Position numbers and translations under genes: made by a program. From contig DASQFU010000091.1 in NCBI GenBank assembly GCA_035632955.1, positions 1 to 14,622 of the forward strand: a stretch of DNA of 14,622 nt. The letters run 5' to 3'. The DNA comes from DASQFU01 sp035632955. Its GTDB lineage: Bacteria; Eisenbacteria; RBG-16-71-46. Position 1 is the stretch's first letter; every line of letters begins with the position of its first letter. Shown here piece after piece: positions 1-7,064 of the stretch. Below the pieces are notes generated by a model that saw only the letters and a list, made by a program, of their open reading frames with translations, was not told the origin of the DNA and did not search any database.

Positions 1-620
1 GGTCGACGCGTCTCGATCGCATTGCCCGGGATCGACTTGGAGAATCCGACGGATTCCGCTCCGCGCGCCTGGCGGTGCGCGGTTGATGCAGGTGTGCGGA
101 GCCGCTACACCGTGGAGAAAAACGAGGACACCGGCCTGTAGCTTCGCGGTCTCAGCCTCAACATCCCCCAGTGTCGGCCGAAACCACGAAAGACCGGTGT
201 CCCTGAACCCTGGATATCCTGGCGACCGATCGGCCTGCGACTTAATGGACCGGGTTCAACCGTCGCAGATTCGATCGGCATTGCTCGGACACCGCAGGGG
301 TGAAAACAAGACCGAGATTGAAAAGCCCAGGCTAGCCGGTGGCTCGAGATGGTGCGTCGTCAAAGTTGACCGGGGCTCGTACCCTCGACCAGACTCGAAC
401 GGAGCCGGCTAGCCCAGAATCACTGCTACTGCACCTCGAATCTACTTACTGCTGGAGGTCCCCCCCTCCACCAGTGTTGCCAGCACTTGATGTGCCACCC
501 GCAAGTCTGCCCTGTGATCAACAATCATCTCGTTGTCCGGCAAAGGCTTGCGCGGCAACCGGTCGCGACCGGGGTGGCTTGCTGAGCCCTCCATGTGAAG
601 CTTCGGGGCGCAATAAATAT
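1..620. other. Gene-poor stretch, no confident CDS
   Basis: No reading frame here shows a recognisable domain or the strong third-position GC bias of the genes further right, and base composition is visibly less GC-rich. Frame 3 is open to a TGA at 85-87 and frame 1 to a TAG at 139-141, so the tail of a plus-strand gene entering from the left edge is possible but unproven. Seen in the sequence: a 12-bp palindrome GTCAAAGTTGAC at 359-370, and 10-bp inverted copies GGCTAGCCGG (330-339) and CCGGCTAGCC (405-414). No tRNA, rRNA or CRISPR pattern was found. It may be a decayed or intergenic segment between operons. Confidence 0.5.
442..594 (-). CDS. Possible 50-residue small protein of unknown function
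   Basis: A short minus-strand frame from ATG 594 to TAG 442 would encode 50 residues, with a basic N-terminal part (RDRLPRKPLP), an acidic middle (DNEMIVDHRAD) and a helical-looking stretch (DLRVAHQVLATLVEGG). About seven in ten third positions are G or C, somewhat above chance for this local stretch. The only ribosome-binding hint is GAAG six bases before the ATG. It lies beyond the terminator of the large regulator and would need its own promoter. No family is recognised. It could equally be a chance frame or a remnant. Confidence 0.18.
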   Translation of the reverse strand: MEGSASHPGRDRLPRKPLPDNEMIVDHRADLRVAHQVLATLVEGGTSSSK

Positions 621-669
621 GAGAACCCCGCCGCGAGCAAGCTAACTGCCTGCCAGCGGCGGGGTTCTC
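621..669 (-). terminator. Intrinsic terminator-like hairpin after the TPR-sigma54 regulator
   Basis: Perfect 14-bp arms, GAGAACCCCGCCGC (621-634) and GCGGCGGGGTTCTC (656-669), flank a 21-base loop. Read on the minus strand the stem begins 44 bases after the regulator stop codon (713-715) and is followed by ATATTTATT, a T-rich tail typical of factor-independent termination. On the plus strand the tail is only TATTAAAGG, so a second, weaker direction is possible. The loop is longer than usual. Confidence 0.7.
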
Positions 670-712
670 TATTAAAGGTCTTAATACCAGCCGTATCAAA
701 AAGCTGACGTAT

Positions 713-3700
713 CTACGCGCTGCGGCGGCGCTCGATCTTCAGGCCCCGAATCTTCGTAAGGAGCGTGGGGTAGCTGAGCCCGAGCTCGCGAGCGGCGCGC
801 GCCTTGTTCCACCGCACGCGATCGAGCGTCTCGGCGATCATCCTGCGCTCGAGCAGGGCCACGTTCGTCCGTAGAGTTCGACCTTCGAGCCGGTCACCGT
901 TGACGGCCGCGGCCGCCCCGTCGCGCATCTCGTCCGGCAGTAGCGAGAGACCGAGCGCGTCGCCTTCGTCGGCGAGCACCACCATGCGCTTCACGGTCTT
1001 CTCCAGCTCGCGCACGTTGCCGCGCCATTCGCAGGCGAGGAACGCTCGCAGCACCTCCGGGAGGAATCCCTTGAGCGGCTTCTCCATCTGCTTGGAGAAC
1101 ACCGACAGGAAATGGTGGGCCAGGATCGGAATGTCCTCGCGGCGCTCGCGCAACGCCGGCACTCGGACCGTGATGTCGTTGAGCCGGTAGTAGAGATCCT
1201 CGAGGAAACGGCCGCCCTGGATCCGCTCGCGTAGATCGATACCGGTCGCACAGATCACGCGCGCGTCCACTTTCTTGCTGCGCGTCGAGCCGACGGGGCG
1301 AATCTCGCCGCGGTCCAGCACGTGGAGCAGCTTCGCCTGCACCGACTCGGGCACTTTCTCGATCTCGTCGAGGAAGATCGTGCCGCCATCCGCCTCTTCG
1401 AACAAACCGGTCTTGTCCCGCGTCGCGCCGGTGAATGCTCCGTGCACGTAACCGAACAGCTCGCTCTCGAGCAGTTGCTCGGGCAACGCCGCGCAGTTCA
1501 CCTGCACGAACGGCCGATCGCGGCGGTTGGAGAGCTCGTGCAGCACCTGGGCCAGCAAGCCTTTGCCGGTGCCGGTCTCGCCCATGAACAAGACGGTCGC
1601 CGTGCTGTCGCTGACCTTGGTGAGGAGCGTGAGGATATCGGCGACTTCGCGGGATTGGCTGATGATGCGCTCGAGCCCGGGGTTCGGGCGGAGCTGCTGG
1701 CGCAACGCCTGGTTCTCCGCGAACAGGAACGAGCGCTGCGCTTCGACGATCGCGACTCCGGCGCTGCTCGCCAGCACCGCGAGCAGGTTCAGCTCCCGCT
1801 GCTTGAAGGCGCCGAGCAGGTTGTCGTTGAAGCGATCCACGTAGACGACGCCGACCGACTGCGACGGGAAGTTGAGCGGCACGCACACCAGCGATCCGAC
1901 TCCTTCGAGCGCGCCGCCGAGCGCGTCCGTGAACCGGGGATCGGCCGCGAGACGGCTCGAGAACAGCGGACCGCTGTCGGCGATCCGCCCCCCCACGGCC
2001 GCTTCCATCACCTGGAGGATGCGGCGCGCGCGGTCGCGCCCGATCCCGTGCTGCGCCACGACCTCGAGTCGAACGCCGCCCGAGCTGAACGCGACGAACC
2101 CGCGGTCGCCGCCCGTGTTCTCCACCGCCAGGCGCACCGTCTGAGCGAGCAGGTCGTTCATGTCCGTGGCGTCCCGGAACAGCCGATTGGCGTCTTCGAG
2201 CGCGCGGAACTCGTTGCAGGTGGAGAGCGAGAGGGCGACGTATTGCCGCTCGATCTCGCGCCGTAGCGCCGCCGCGCGGCTCTCCGCTTCCGCGCCGCCG
2301 GCTTCGATCAGCCAGTGCTCCGCCTGTTCGAGCAGCGACACCGCCGAATCGTAGTGCTCGCGCTCCGCCTCGAGACGCGCGTGCGTGAGCAAGGCATCCG
2401 CGGCCAGCGGCAGAACGCCGAGCTCGCGGAACAAGGTGGCCGCACGGCGGGCCGCATCGGCGACCGGCTCGAGCGTGACCCTCAACCGCACGCCGGAGGG
2501 GAGCAGCGAGAGCATTTCGCCCCAGGCGGCGAGCGTGGTCGCCAGCTCGTAGGTCTCGCTCAGCTGCTCGAAGCATTGCGCCGAAGCCCGAATGCGTGTC
2601 TCGAGCGCCGTGGCATTGCCGCGCATCGCCTCGAGCCGCGCGAGCCCCCGCTCGGCGATCGCCTGCTCGAGGCGGTCCCCGAGCCGCTCCGCCATCGCGA
2701 CACCCTTGAGCAGATGCTGCTGGCCTTCCTCGATGCGCTCGAGGTGCAGCAACGCGACACCGATCCGGGTTTCGAGCTCGGTCGCGAGGTCGCCGGCCGG
2801 GGCGAGCTGGATCGCCTCCTGCAGAGCGTCGGTCAACAACTGGAGAGCGATCGCGGCGTTGCCGCGGTCCAGCTCCACTTCCGCCATGAACTCGCGCGCC
2901 AAGACGGCTTCGCGCCGCGCCCCGACTTCGGTTGCGAGGGTGAGGGCGCGCCGGAACTGCTCCTCGGCGCGGTCGAACTGGCGCCGGCGGCGGCACAGCC
3001 GGCCGAGCGCCATCAACGCCATCGCTTCGCCCTGGCGGTGACCGGTCTCGCGCGCGACCTGGAGCGAGCGGCGGAAGTTCTCTTCCGCCAGATCCCACTG
3101 GCCGAGGCAGTAACGGATCAACCCCAGATTCTGATTGTGGCGGCGCATCAGCGCGTAGAGCCCGGCGCGTTCGTCGAGGCGCAGCGCCTGCTCGAAGAAT
3201 CGCGTCGCTTCGCGCCACTCGCGCAGGTTCTTGTAGACCAGACCGAGATTGTTGAGCGCTCTCGCCAGCCCTTCGGTGTCCTCGATGCGGCGGAAGGTGG
3301 CGGCCGCGTTCTGCAGCCACTCGATTGCTTCGTTCGCCTGACCGAGTCGCGTTGCGCACAAGCCGAGTGCCGATTCGATGCGCGCCACCGCCTGGTGCTC
3401 GTCGGTGTTGCGCAGCACCTTGTAGGCGTAGAGCCCGTAACGCCGGCTCTTCTGATACTGGCCGAGCTCGGTGAGCGCGTGTGCGAGGCCGGCCGCGACG
3501 TGTGCGTTCAGGCGCGGAACGCAGATGCGGCGGGCGATCCGGCGCGCCTCGCGGAGCGTGCGCAAGGCGGTTTCGAAGTCTCCGCCCTGATCCTGGGTCT
3601 CGGCGAGACGAAGCAGCAACCGGCAGCGCTCGCCTGGACTATCTTGGCCCAAGGCCAGGAGCGCGGCGGTGTACTCCGCTGCGGCGCCGGAAAAGTTGTC

Positions 3701-3799
3701 GGCGGCGAAGTACAGATCGCCGATCGCTTCACGATGCCCGGTTCCTTCCCGCGCGGGAAGGTGAGCATGAGTCGAATCGGGGGGAATCGCTCGATGCAC
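713..3799 (-). CDS. TPR-GAF-AAA(sigma-54)-Fis transcriptional activator
   Basis: Sigma-54 enhancer-binding activator fused to a large sensory module. Numbered from the longest open start (TTG 3868, 1,051 residues): tetratricopeptide-like helices about 40-545; GAF-like domain about 555-710; AAA+ domain about 735-960 with Walker A GETGTGKG (763-770), the sigma-54-contact loop GAFTGA (810-815), Walker B IFLDEI (831-836) and LYYRLN/RERREDIP segments; Fis-type helix-turn-helix about 1005-1047. GTG 3799 is preferred because GAGGG lies seven bases upstream, whereas the TTG has no visible Shine-Dalgarno; the 23 extra residues precede the TPRs. It has no receiver domain, so control probably comes through ligand binding to GAF or a partner on the TPRs (inference). 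Walker A ends in Gly where Glu is usual. It lies just downstream of a small exported protein, probably in one transcript. Domain calls are firm; the target genes are unknown. Confidence 0.93.
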   Translation of the reverse strand: MHRAIPPDSTHAHLPAREGTGHREAIGDLYFAADNFSGAAAEYTAALLALGQDSPGERCRLLLRLAETQDQGGDFETALRTLREARRIARRICVPRLNAHVAAGLAHALTELGQYQKSRRYGLYAYKVLRNTDEHQAVARIESALGLCATRLGQANEAIEWLQNAAATFRRIEDTEGLARALNNLGLVYKNLREWREATRFFEQALRLDERAGLYALMRRHNQNLGLIRYCLGQWDLAEENFRRSLQVARETGHRQGEAMALMALGRLCRRRRQFDRAEEQFRRALTLATEVGARREAVLAREFMAEVELDRGNAAIALQLLTDALQEAIQLAPAGDLATELETRIGVALLHLERIEEGQQHLLKGVAMAERLGDRLEQAIAERGLARLEAMRGNATALETRIRASAQCFEQLSETYELATTLAAWGEMLSLLPSGVRLRVTLEPVADAARRAATLFRELGVLPLAADALLTHARLEAEREHYDSAVSLLEQAEHWLIEAGGAEAESRAAALRREIERQYVALSLSTCNEFRALEDANRLFRDATDMNDLLAQTVRLAVENTGGDRGFVAFSSGGVRLEVVAQHGIGRDRARRILQVMEAAVGGRIADSGPLFSSRLAADPRFTDALGGALEGVGSLVCVPLNFPSQSVGVVYVDRFNDNLLGAFKQRELNLLAVLASSAGVAIVEAQRSFLFAENQALRQQLRPNPGLERIISQSREVADILTLLTKVSDSTATVLFMGETGTGKGLLAQVLHELSNRRDRPFVQVNCAALPEQLLESELFGYVHGAFTGATRDKTGLFEEADGGTIFLDEIEKVPESVQAKLLHVLDRGEIRPVGSTRSKKVDARVICATGIDLRERIQGGRFLEDLYYRLNDITVRVPALRERREDIPILAHHFLSVFSKQMEKPLKGFLPEVLRAFLACEWRGNVRELEKTVKRMVVLADEGDALGLSLLPDEMRDGAAAAVNGDRLEGRTLRTNVALLERRMIAETLDRVRWNKARAARELGLSYPTLLTKIRGLKIERRRSA

Positions 3800-3896
3800 T
3801 CTCGAACCCTCGGTTACGGACACCCGGTACCGGCGTTCCGGCGGTTCGATCCGGAACCCTGTCTTCAAGGACGTCGAGTTCGTTGCGTTCGACGAG

Positions 3897-4202
3897 CTAG
3901 CGCACCAGCCTCATCAGCAACGCCGTTCTCCAATGCCATCCTGTCCCGAGCCACTGGATCGCGGAGGCTCTCACCTTTCCACCTTCACGCGGCGTCGACG
4001 CAGCGGTTCTCGGCGGCGGCTTGATGGCTCCGGTATCCGGCTCGCCCGAATCCGGTAGCACGTCGCCTGGCCGATGAACACTCGAAGCGGTGTAGCTCGG
4101 CGACGAATACTGAGTCGCCTCGGCTCGAGTGACCGGCCATGCAGCAATGACTACCGCCGTCAGCAGGACGCGGATTGGGAGTCGTTTGCAGTTTTCTCTC
4201 AT
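3897..4202 (-). CDS. Small Sec-exported protein, 101 residues, unknown function
   Basis: No known family is recognised. Residues 1-29 form a clear Sec signal peptide: basic n-region (RENCKRLPIR), hydrophobic core (VLLTAVVIAAW) and an AEA cleavage motif before TQYSS. Residues 30-75 are rich in Pro, Ser and Thr and close to neutral. After GG at 74-75 the last 26 residues have five Lys/Arg, one His, three Trp and no acidic residue (tail includes AIQWLGTGWHWR). ATG 4202 is chosen because the frame upstream, though open to 4481, runs into the phosphatase gene and lacks a signal peptide; GGAGGG lies about 12 bases before the ATG. Its stop is 28 bases before the alternative TTG start of the TPR-sigma-54 regulator, suggesting cotranscription. 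Third-position GC is lower than in neighbouring genes. Possible roles are a secreted signal, a small toxin or a regulatory leader peptide; none is shown. Confidence 0.55.
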   Translation of the reverse strand: MRENCKRLPIRVLLTAVVIAAWPVTRAEATQYSSPSYTASSVHRPGDVLPDSGEPDTGAIKPPPRTAASTPREGGKVRASAIQWLGTGWHWRTALLMRLVR

Positions 4203-4218
4203 GCGCTGCGTGCTCCCT

Positions 4219-4234
4219 CCACCCTTACGGGTGG
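4219..4234 (-). promoter_or_regulatory. Hairpin touching the ribosome-binding site of the small exported protein
   Basis: CCACCC-TTAC-GGGTGG (plus strand) is a perfect 6-bp stem with a 4-base loop. In the minus-strand RNA its 3' arm GGGTGG runs directly into the purine-rich GGAGGG ahead of ATG 4202, so folding could mask the ribosome-binding site. The upstream leader also carries GCGCTG (about 98 bases before the ATG), complementary to the CAGCGC that immediately precedes the ATG. No known riboswitch consensus was recognised. Function is inferred only. Confidence 0.35.
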
Positions 4235-4307
4235 CGAACGTGTGAGTCCCGGGCACGGCACTCATGCACGGGTGGACGACAAGGGGACCCTCTTCAGCGC
4301 TGCCGGT

Positions 4308-4337
4308 AGTATCGACCTCTGGGAGAAGACTCGTCAA
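4308..4337 (-). promoter_or_regulatory. Candidate sigma-70-type promoter for the exported protein/regulator operon
   Basis: On the minus strand TTGACG (4337-4332) is separated by 18 bases from GATACT (4313-4308), matching 5/6 and 4/6 of the -35 and -10 consensus. Transcription would start near 4300, giving a leader of roughly 100 bases before ATG 4202. It lies in the 194-base gap after the phosphatase stop codon. No -24/-12 sigma-54 promoter was found in this gap. Confidence 0.35.
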
Positions 4338-4396
4338 CGCAATCCTCCAGAGCGACCTTCGCCGCGGACGGCTCGGGACGTCGGCCCCCCGGGCTG

Positions 4397-5377
4397 TCAG
4401 GCCCCTTGGGACCCGTGACCCGCTCCCGCTTCCTCGGCGGCCAGCCGGGCCAGCCCATAGCGCAAACCCTGGGTCGAGCACACCAACCCGCGCGAAGGGA
4501 AGCGACGCGCCAGGACCCGAACCACGAGGACCCCCGCGACGACGATGTCGGAACGGCCCTTCCCCATGACCGTCCAGCCCTCCCGGCCCTCTGGCGTCGA
4601 GCTCAGAACCCGATCGATCAAGGGCTCGAGTCTCGCGGCGCCAATCAGCCAGCCTTCGATCAGAGCGGGCTCGTACCAGGCAATGCCCCGATCGAGGGAT
4701 CCGAGGACGGTGATCGTGCCCCCCACTCCGGCCAGGACAGGGGTGGCTGCGGGCATTAATGCACAGCCATGCATAATTCCTTGTTCCACTTGGCTGGCGA
4801 TCGCCAAGAGCTGGTCGGGGCCGGGGGGTTCAGCGCCCAGGTGCTTTTCCGTGAGGCTGACGGCGCCGAAAGGCAAACTAGCCCAGCGGCCGGGCTGGTC
4901 GCCGAGACCACTGACGACCTCTGTGCTCCCCCCACCGAGATCGAACACGACGCACGGGCTGCGCCGCGCCGCGGCGCCGAGACCGAGGACCACGGAGCGG
5001 TAGACCAGCCGCGCCTCGTCCTCACCGGTCAGCACCCGCACCCGCTCGCCGCAGCGCTCGCCGATCGCCAGGGCGACCTCGGCCCCGTTGGCCGCGTTGC
5101 GCAAGGCCGCCGTCGCGCCGATCACGAGCCGCGAAGCGCCGAGCGACCGAGCCCGCCGCGCGAACTCCGCGGCCAGCGTAGCCGCCCGATCGGCGACCTC
5201 CTCGTCCACCCGTCCGGTGCGATCGAGGCCCCGACCGAGTCGGCATGCCTCGCCGGCGCGCGCCACGGTCGCCAGCTCGTTCGCGCCCGCGCCGGGCGCT
5301 AAGTCCGCGACCAAGAGACGGATCGAGTTCGTGCCGATATCAATTGCACCGACACGCATAGTTCCGTCCGCCTTCAT
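4397..5377 (-). CDS. ppx: Ppx/GppA-family phosphatase (exopolyphosphatase / pppGpp phosphohydrolase)
   Basis: A 326-residue member of the ASKHA-fold Ppx/GppA family, which hydrolyses terminal phosphates of polyphosphate or pppGpp in the cytoplasm. Visible motifs: first phosphate-binding loop GAIDIGTNSIR (10-20), acidic TGEDEARLVY (117-126) around the likely catalytic Glu, second loop FDLGGGSTE (145-153), GVGGTIT (217-223) and the closing STQGLRYGL (301-309). Length matches the short two-domain form; the C-terminal HD-type domain of long Ppx proteins is absent. Start ATG 5377 overlaps the TGA of the upstream ArsR gene as ATGA, implying translational coupling; an internal ATG at 5359 would lose only six residues before the fold. 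Polyphosphate and pppGpp cannot be told apart from sequence alone. Confidence 0.9.
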   Translation of the reverse strand: MKADGTMRVGAIDIGTNSIRLLVADLAPGAGANELATVARAGEACRLGRGLDRTGRVDEEVADRAATLAAEFARRARSLGASRLVIGATAALRNAANGAEVALAIGERCGERVRVLTGEDEARLVYRSVVLGLGAAARRSPCVVFDLGGGSTEVVSGLGDQPGRWASLPFGAVSLTEKHLGAEPPGPDQLLAIASQVEQGIMHGCALMPAATPVLAGVGGTITVLGSLDRGIAWYEPALIEGWLIGAARLEPLIDRVLSSTPEGREGWTVMGKGRSDIVVAGVLVVRVLARRFPSRGLVCSTQGLRYGLARLAAEEAGAGHGSQGA

Positions 5378-5889
5378 AACAAGAAATCCTCGAGATCGTT
5401 GGATCGGCTGGCGGGCCGATGTCCGGCTCCGGCTTCGACCTCTTCGGTGCTCTGGACGGGAGGGCTCGACACAGGGGCGTCGGGAAGCGCTTCGCTCCCC
5501 GCCTGACCCATCAGGGGAGTGGTAACCCGCCTCGGCGACTCGGCAGGCAGATCGAGGGCGGCCAAGCGGGGCTCGTCGGGCTCGGGTTCGCGTCCCCCCC
5601 CGCTCCGCAACGCCCACTCGAGCAGTGTGGCGACTCGCGGCTCGTCCGAGCACAGACCGTACAATACCCGCTTGCCTCGGCGCTCCGCGCACACGAGGCC
5701 GGCTTGTTTGAGCGCTTGCAGGTGGCGGGTGGTGCACGATTGGGAGAGTCCGACCTCGTCTGCGAGCTCGGTGACGCACAAGCGTCGCGCCCGGAGCAGC
5801 CGGACCAAATGGAACCGGGATGCGTCGCCGAGGCAGGCGAGCTGGCGCCGCGAGAGCTGGCTGCGTTTGATCATTGCATGCCGATGCAT
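5374..5889 (-). CDS. ArsR-family winged-helix regulator with disordered C-terminal tail
   Basis: A 171-residue protein whose first ~95 residues are an ArsR/SmtB-type winged helix: dimer helix about 12-34, recognition region ELADEVGLSQSCTTRHLQAL (41-60) and wing LVCAERRGKRVLYGL (65-79). The metal-binding motif of classical ArsR (CVC in the recognition-side helix) is reduced to LCVTEL with a single Cys38; Cys52, Cys67 and Cys80 are further thiols. Residues 96-171 are a Pro/Glu/Ser-rich, probably unstructured tail unusual for the family. ATG 5889 and ATG 5874 are both possible; neither has a good ribosome-binding site. It is followed by an ATGA-coupled Ppx/GppA phosphatase, so it probably autoregulates that pair. 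The inducer is unknown and may not be a metal. Confidence 0.85.
   Translation of the reverse strand: MHRHAMIKRSQLSRRQLACLGDASRFHLVRLLRARRLCVTELADEVGLSQSCTTRHLQALKQAGLVCAERRGKRVLYGLCSDEPRVATLLEWALRSGGGREPEPDEPRLAALDLPAESPRRVTTPLMGQAGSEALPDAPVSSPPVQSTEEVEAGAGHRPASRSNDLEDFLL
5875..5888. promoter_or_regulatory. Palindrome at ArsR start, candidate operator
   Basis: TGCAT-CGGC-ATGCA (minus strand) is a 14-base inverted repeat with perfect 5-bp arms lying immediately before ATG 5874 and overlapping the first codons from ATG 5889. ArsR-family repressors commonly bind AT-containing palindromes over their own promoter. On the minus strand TTGCGG and TATGCA (18-base spacing) form a weak promoter whose -10 overlaps the palindrome. 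If this is the operator, the real start is likely ATG 5874 on a nearly leaderless message. Confidence 0.35.
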
Positions 5890-5904
5890 ATCATGGGGTG
5901 TGCG

Positions 5905-5933
5905 TTGACCGCAACCGTGCGACTTGTTAGGTT
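5905..5933 (+). promoter_or_regulatory. Candidate sigma-70-type promoter for the rlmN operon
   Basis: TTGACC (5905-5910), a 17-base spacer and TAGGTT (5928-5933) match 5/6 and 3/6 of consensus, including the three most conserved -10 positions. Transcription would begin about 30 bases before ATG 5969. It faces away from the ArsR gene, so the 79-base gap is a divergent control region. Confidence 0.35.
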
Positions 5934-5968
5934 GGGGCCGTTATCGACTCTGTCGCCGGAGCTCCCCC

Positions 5969-7039
5969 ATGGTCAGTGCCACTTCGTCCGCGACGCCGGC
6001 CCCTGCGCCGAGCTTCTTCGGACTCAGCCGCGACTCGCTGGCCGATCGGCTGTCCGCCCGCGGGGTTCCGGATTACCGGGCGACCCAGATCTATTCCTGG
6101 GTGTACCGCAAACACCGCCGCACCCCGGAGGGCATGACCAACCTGCCGGGCGCCCTCAGGGCGCAGCTCGCCGAGGTCTGCGACCTCGGCCCGCCGCGCG
6201 TCGTTTCGGTGCACGAAACCGGCGACCAGCTCACGCACAAGTTCGTGATCGAGCTCGAGGACGGCGCCCGGGTCGAATGCGTGTCGATGCGCACCGAGCG
6301 GCGTCTGACACTCTGCCTCTCGAGTCAGGTCGGGTGTGCGCTCAAATGCTCGTTCTGTGCGACGGGCCTCATGGGTCTCAAGCGCAACCTGGGCGCCGCC
6401 GAGATCGTCGGCCAGGTCGTGGCGATGGGAGATTTCCATCGCTGGCGTGACGACCGCTTCAATCTGGTGTTCATGGGCATGGGTGAACCGCTCGCGAACT
6501 ACGGCTCGGTCGTCGAGGCGATCCGAATCATGCACGACCCGCGCGGGCTGAATCTCGGGGCGCGCCGGATCACCGTATCGACCAGCGGCGTCGTGCCCCA
6601 GATCCGGCGGCTGGCAGACGAAGGCTTGCCGCTCGGCCTGGCCGTGTCGCTACACGCAACCACCGACGAAGTGCGCGACCGCCTGGTGCCGTTGAACCAG
6701 CGTTGGCCGCTGCGCGAGCTCCTGCCCGCCGCCCGCGACTATGGCCGGCGCACCGGCCGGCGCGTGACGCTGGAGTACACGTTGCTGGCCGGGGTCAACG
6801 ACGGTCCGGAGGACGCGATCCGGCTCGCGGCCGCCGCCCGCGATCTGCCGAGCAAGATCAACCTCATTCCCTACAATCCCGTCCCGGGTCTGCCGTGGCG
6901 GCGCCCCGAGCCCGAGGCGATCACGGCCTTCGCCGAGCGGCTCTATCCGATCGCTCCGGCCGTCACCGTGCGCCACACCCTGGGCCGCGAGATCTGGGCG
7001 GCATGCGGGCAGCTCGGAGGCCTGAGCCCCGACGGTTGA
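5969..7039 (+). CDS. rlmN: Dual-specificity 23S rRNA/tRNA (adenine-C2)-methyltransferase RlmN
   Basis: Radical-SAM enzyme that methylates C2 of A2503 in 23S rRNA and A37 of some tRNAs. The 356-residue product is of typical length. The 4Fe-4S cluster motif is GCALKCSFC (Cys123, Cys127, Cys130). Cys116 in LTLCLSSQVG and Cys346 in EIWAACGQLG match the resolving and methyl-carrying cysteines of E. coli RlmN (118 and 355). Other family signatures are FMGMGEPLANY (168-178), TVSTSGVVPQIRRLA (202-216), AVSLHAT (225-231) and LINLIPYNPV-type KINLIPYNPVPG (296-307). ATG 5969 has GGAG about eight bases upstream; an in-frame TTG at 5924 is less likely. It is first gene of a dense operon and is followed 25 bases later by a sensor kinase. 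Confidence 0.96.
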   Translation: MVSATSSATPAPAPSFFGLSRDSLADRLSARGVPDYRATQIYSWVYRKHRRTPEGMTNLPGALRAQLAEVCDLGPPRVVSVHETGDQLTHKFVIELEDGARVECVSMRTERRLTLCLSSQVGCALKCSFCATGLMGLKRNLGAAEIVGQVVAMGDFHRWRDDRFNLVFMGMGEPLANYGSVVEAIRIMHDPRGLNLGARRITVSTSGVVPQIRRLADEGLPLGLAVSLHATTDEVRDRLVPLNQRWPLRELLPAARDYGRRTGRRVTLEYTLLAGVNDGPEDAIRLAAAARDLPSKINLIPYNPVPGLPWRRPEPEAITAFAERLYPIAPAVTVRHTLGREIWAACGQLGGLSPDG

Positions 7040-7064
7040 TCCCGGCTCGGGGCGTCGCTCCGAC

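Noticed and set aside
392..406. tRNA T-arm-like GTTCGAGTC on the minus strand
   Set aside because: Flanking bases do not form the five-pair T-stem, and no acceptor or anticodon arm could be found.
83..412. 109-residue plus-strand frame at the left edge
   Set aside because: No domain, no ribosome-binding site and no coding-type third-position bias.
894..3359. 821-residue open frame on the minus strand inside the regulator gene
   Set aside because: It is the shifted frame of the TPR-GAF-sigma-54 gene; the product is an Arg/Ala/Gly-rich low-complexity string with no domain, as expected in GC-rich DNA.
2315..4024. 569-residue plus-strand open frame antisense to the regulator
   Set aside because: No recognisable motif and Leu/Glu/Arg-biased composition; it mirrors the regulator's codon bias, while the opposite strand has unambiguous domains.
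4203..4481. Upstream extension of the small exported protein to ATG 4481
   Set aside because: It would overlap the phosphatase gene, cross a promoter-like region and bury the signal peptide at residue 94.
5924..5968. In-frame TTG start extending RlmN by 15 residues
   Set aside because: It overlaps the candidate -10 box, and ATG 5969 has a GGAG at suitable distance.
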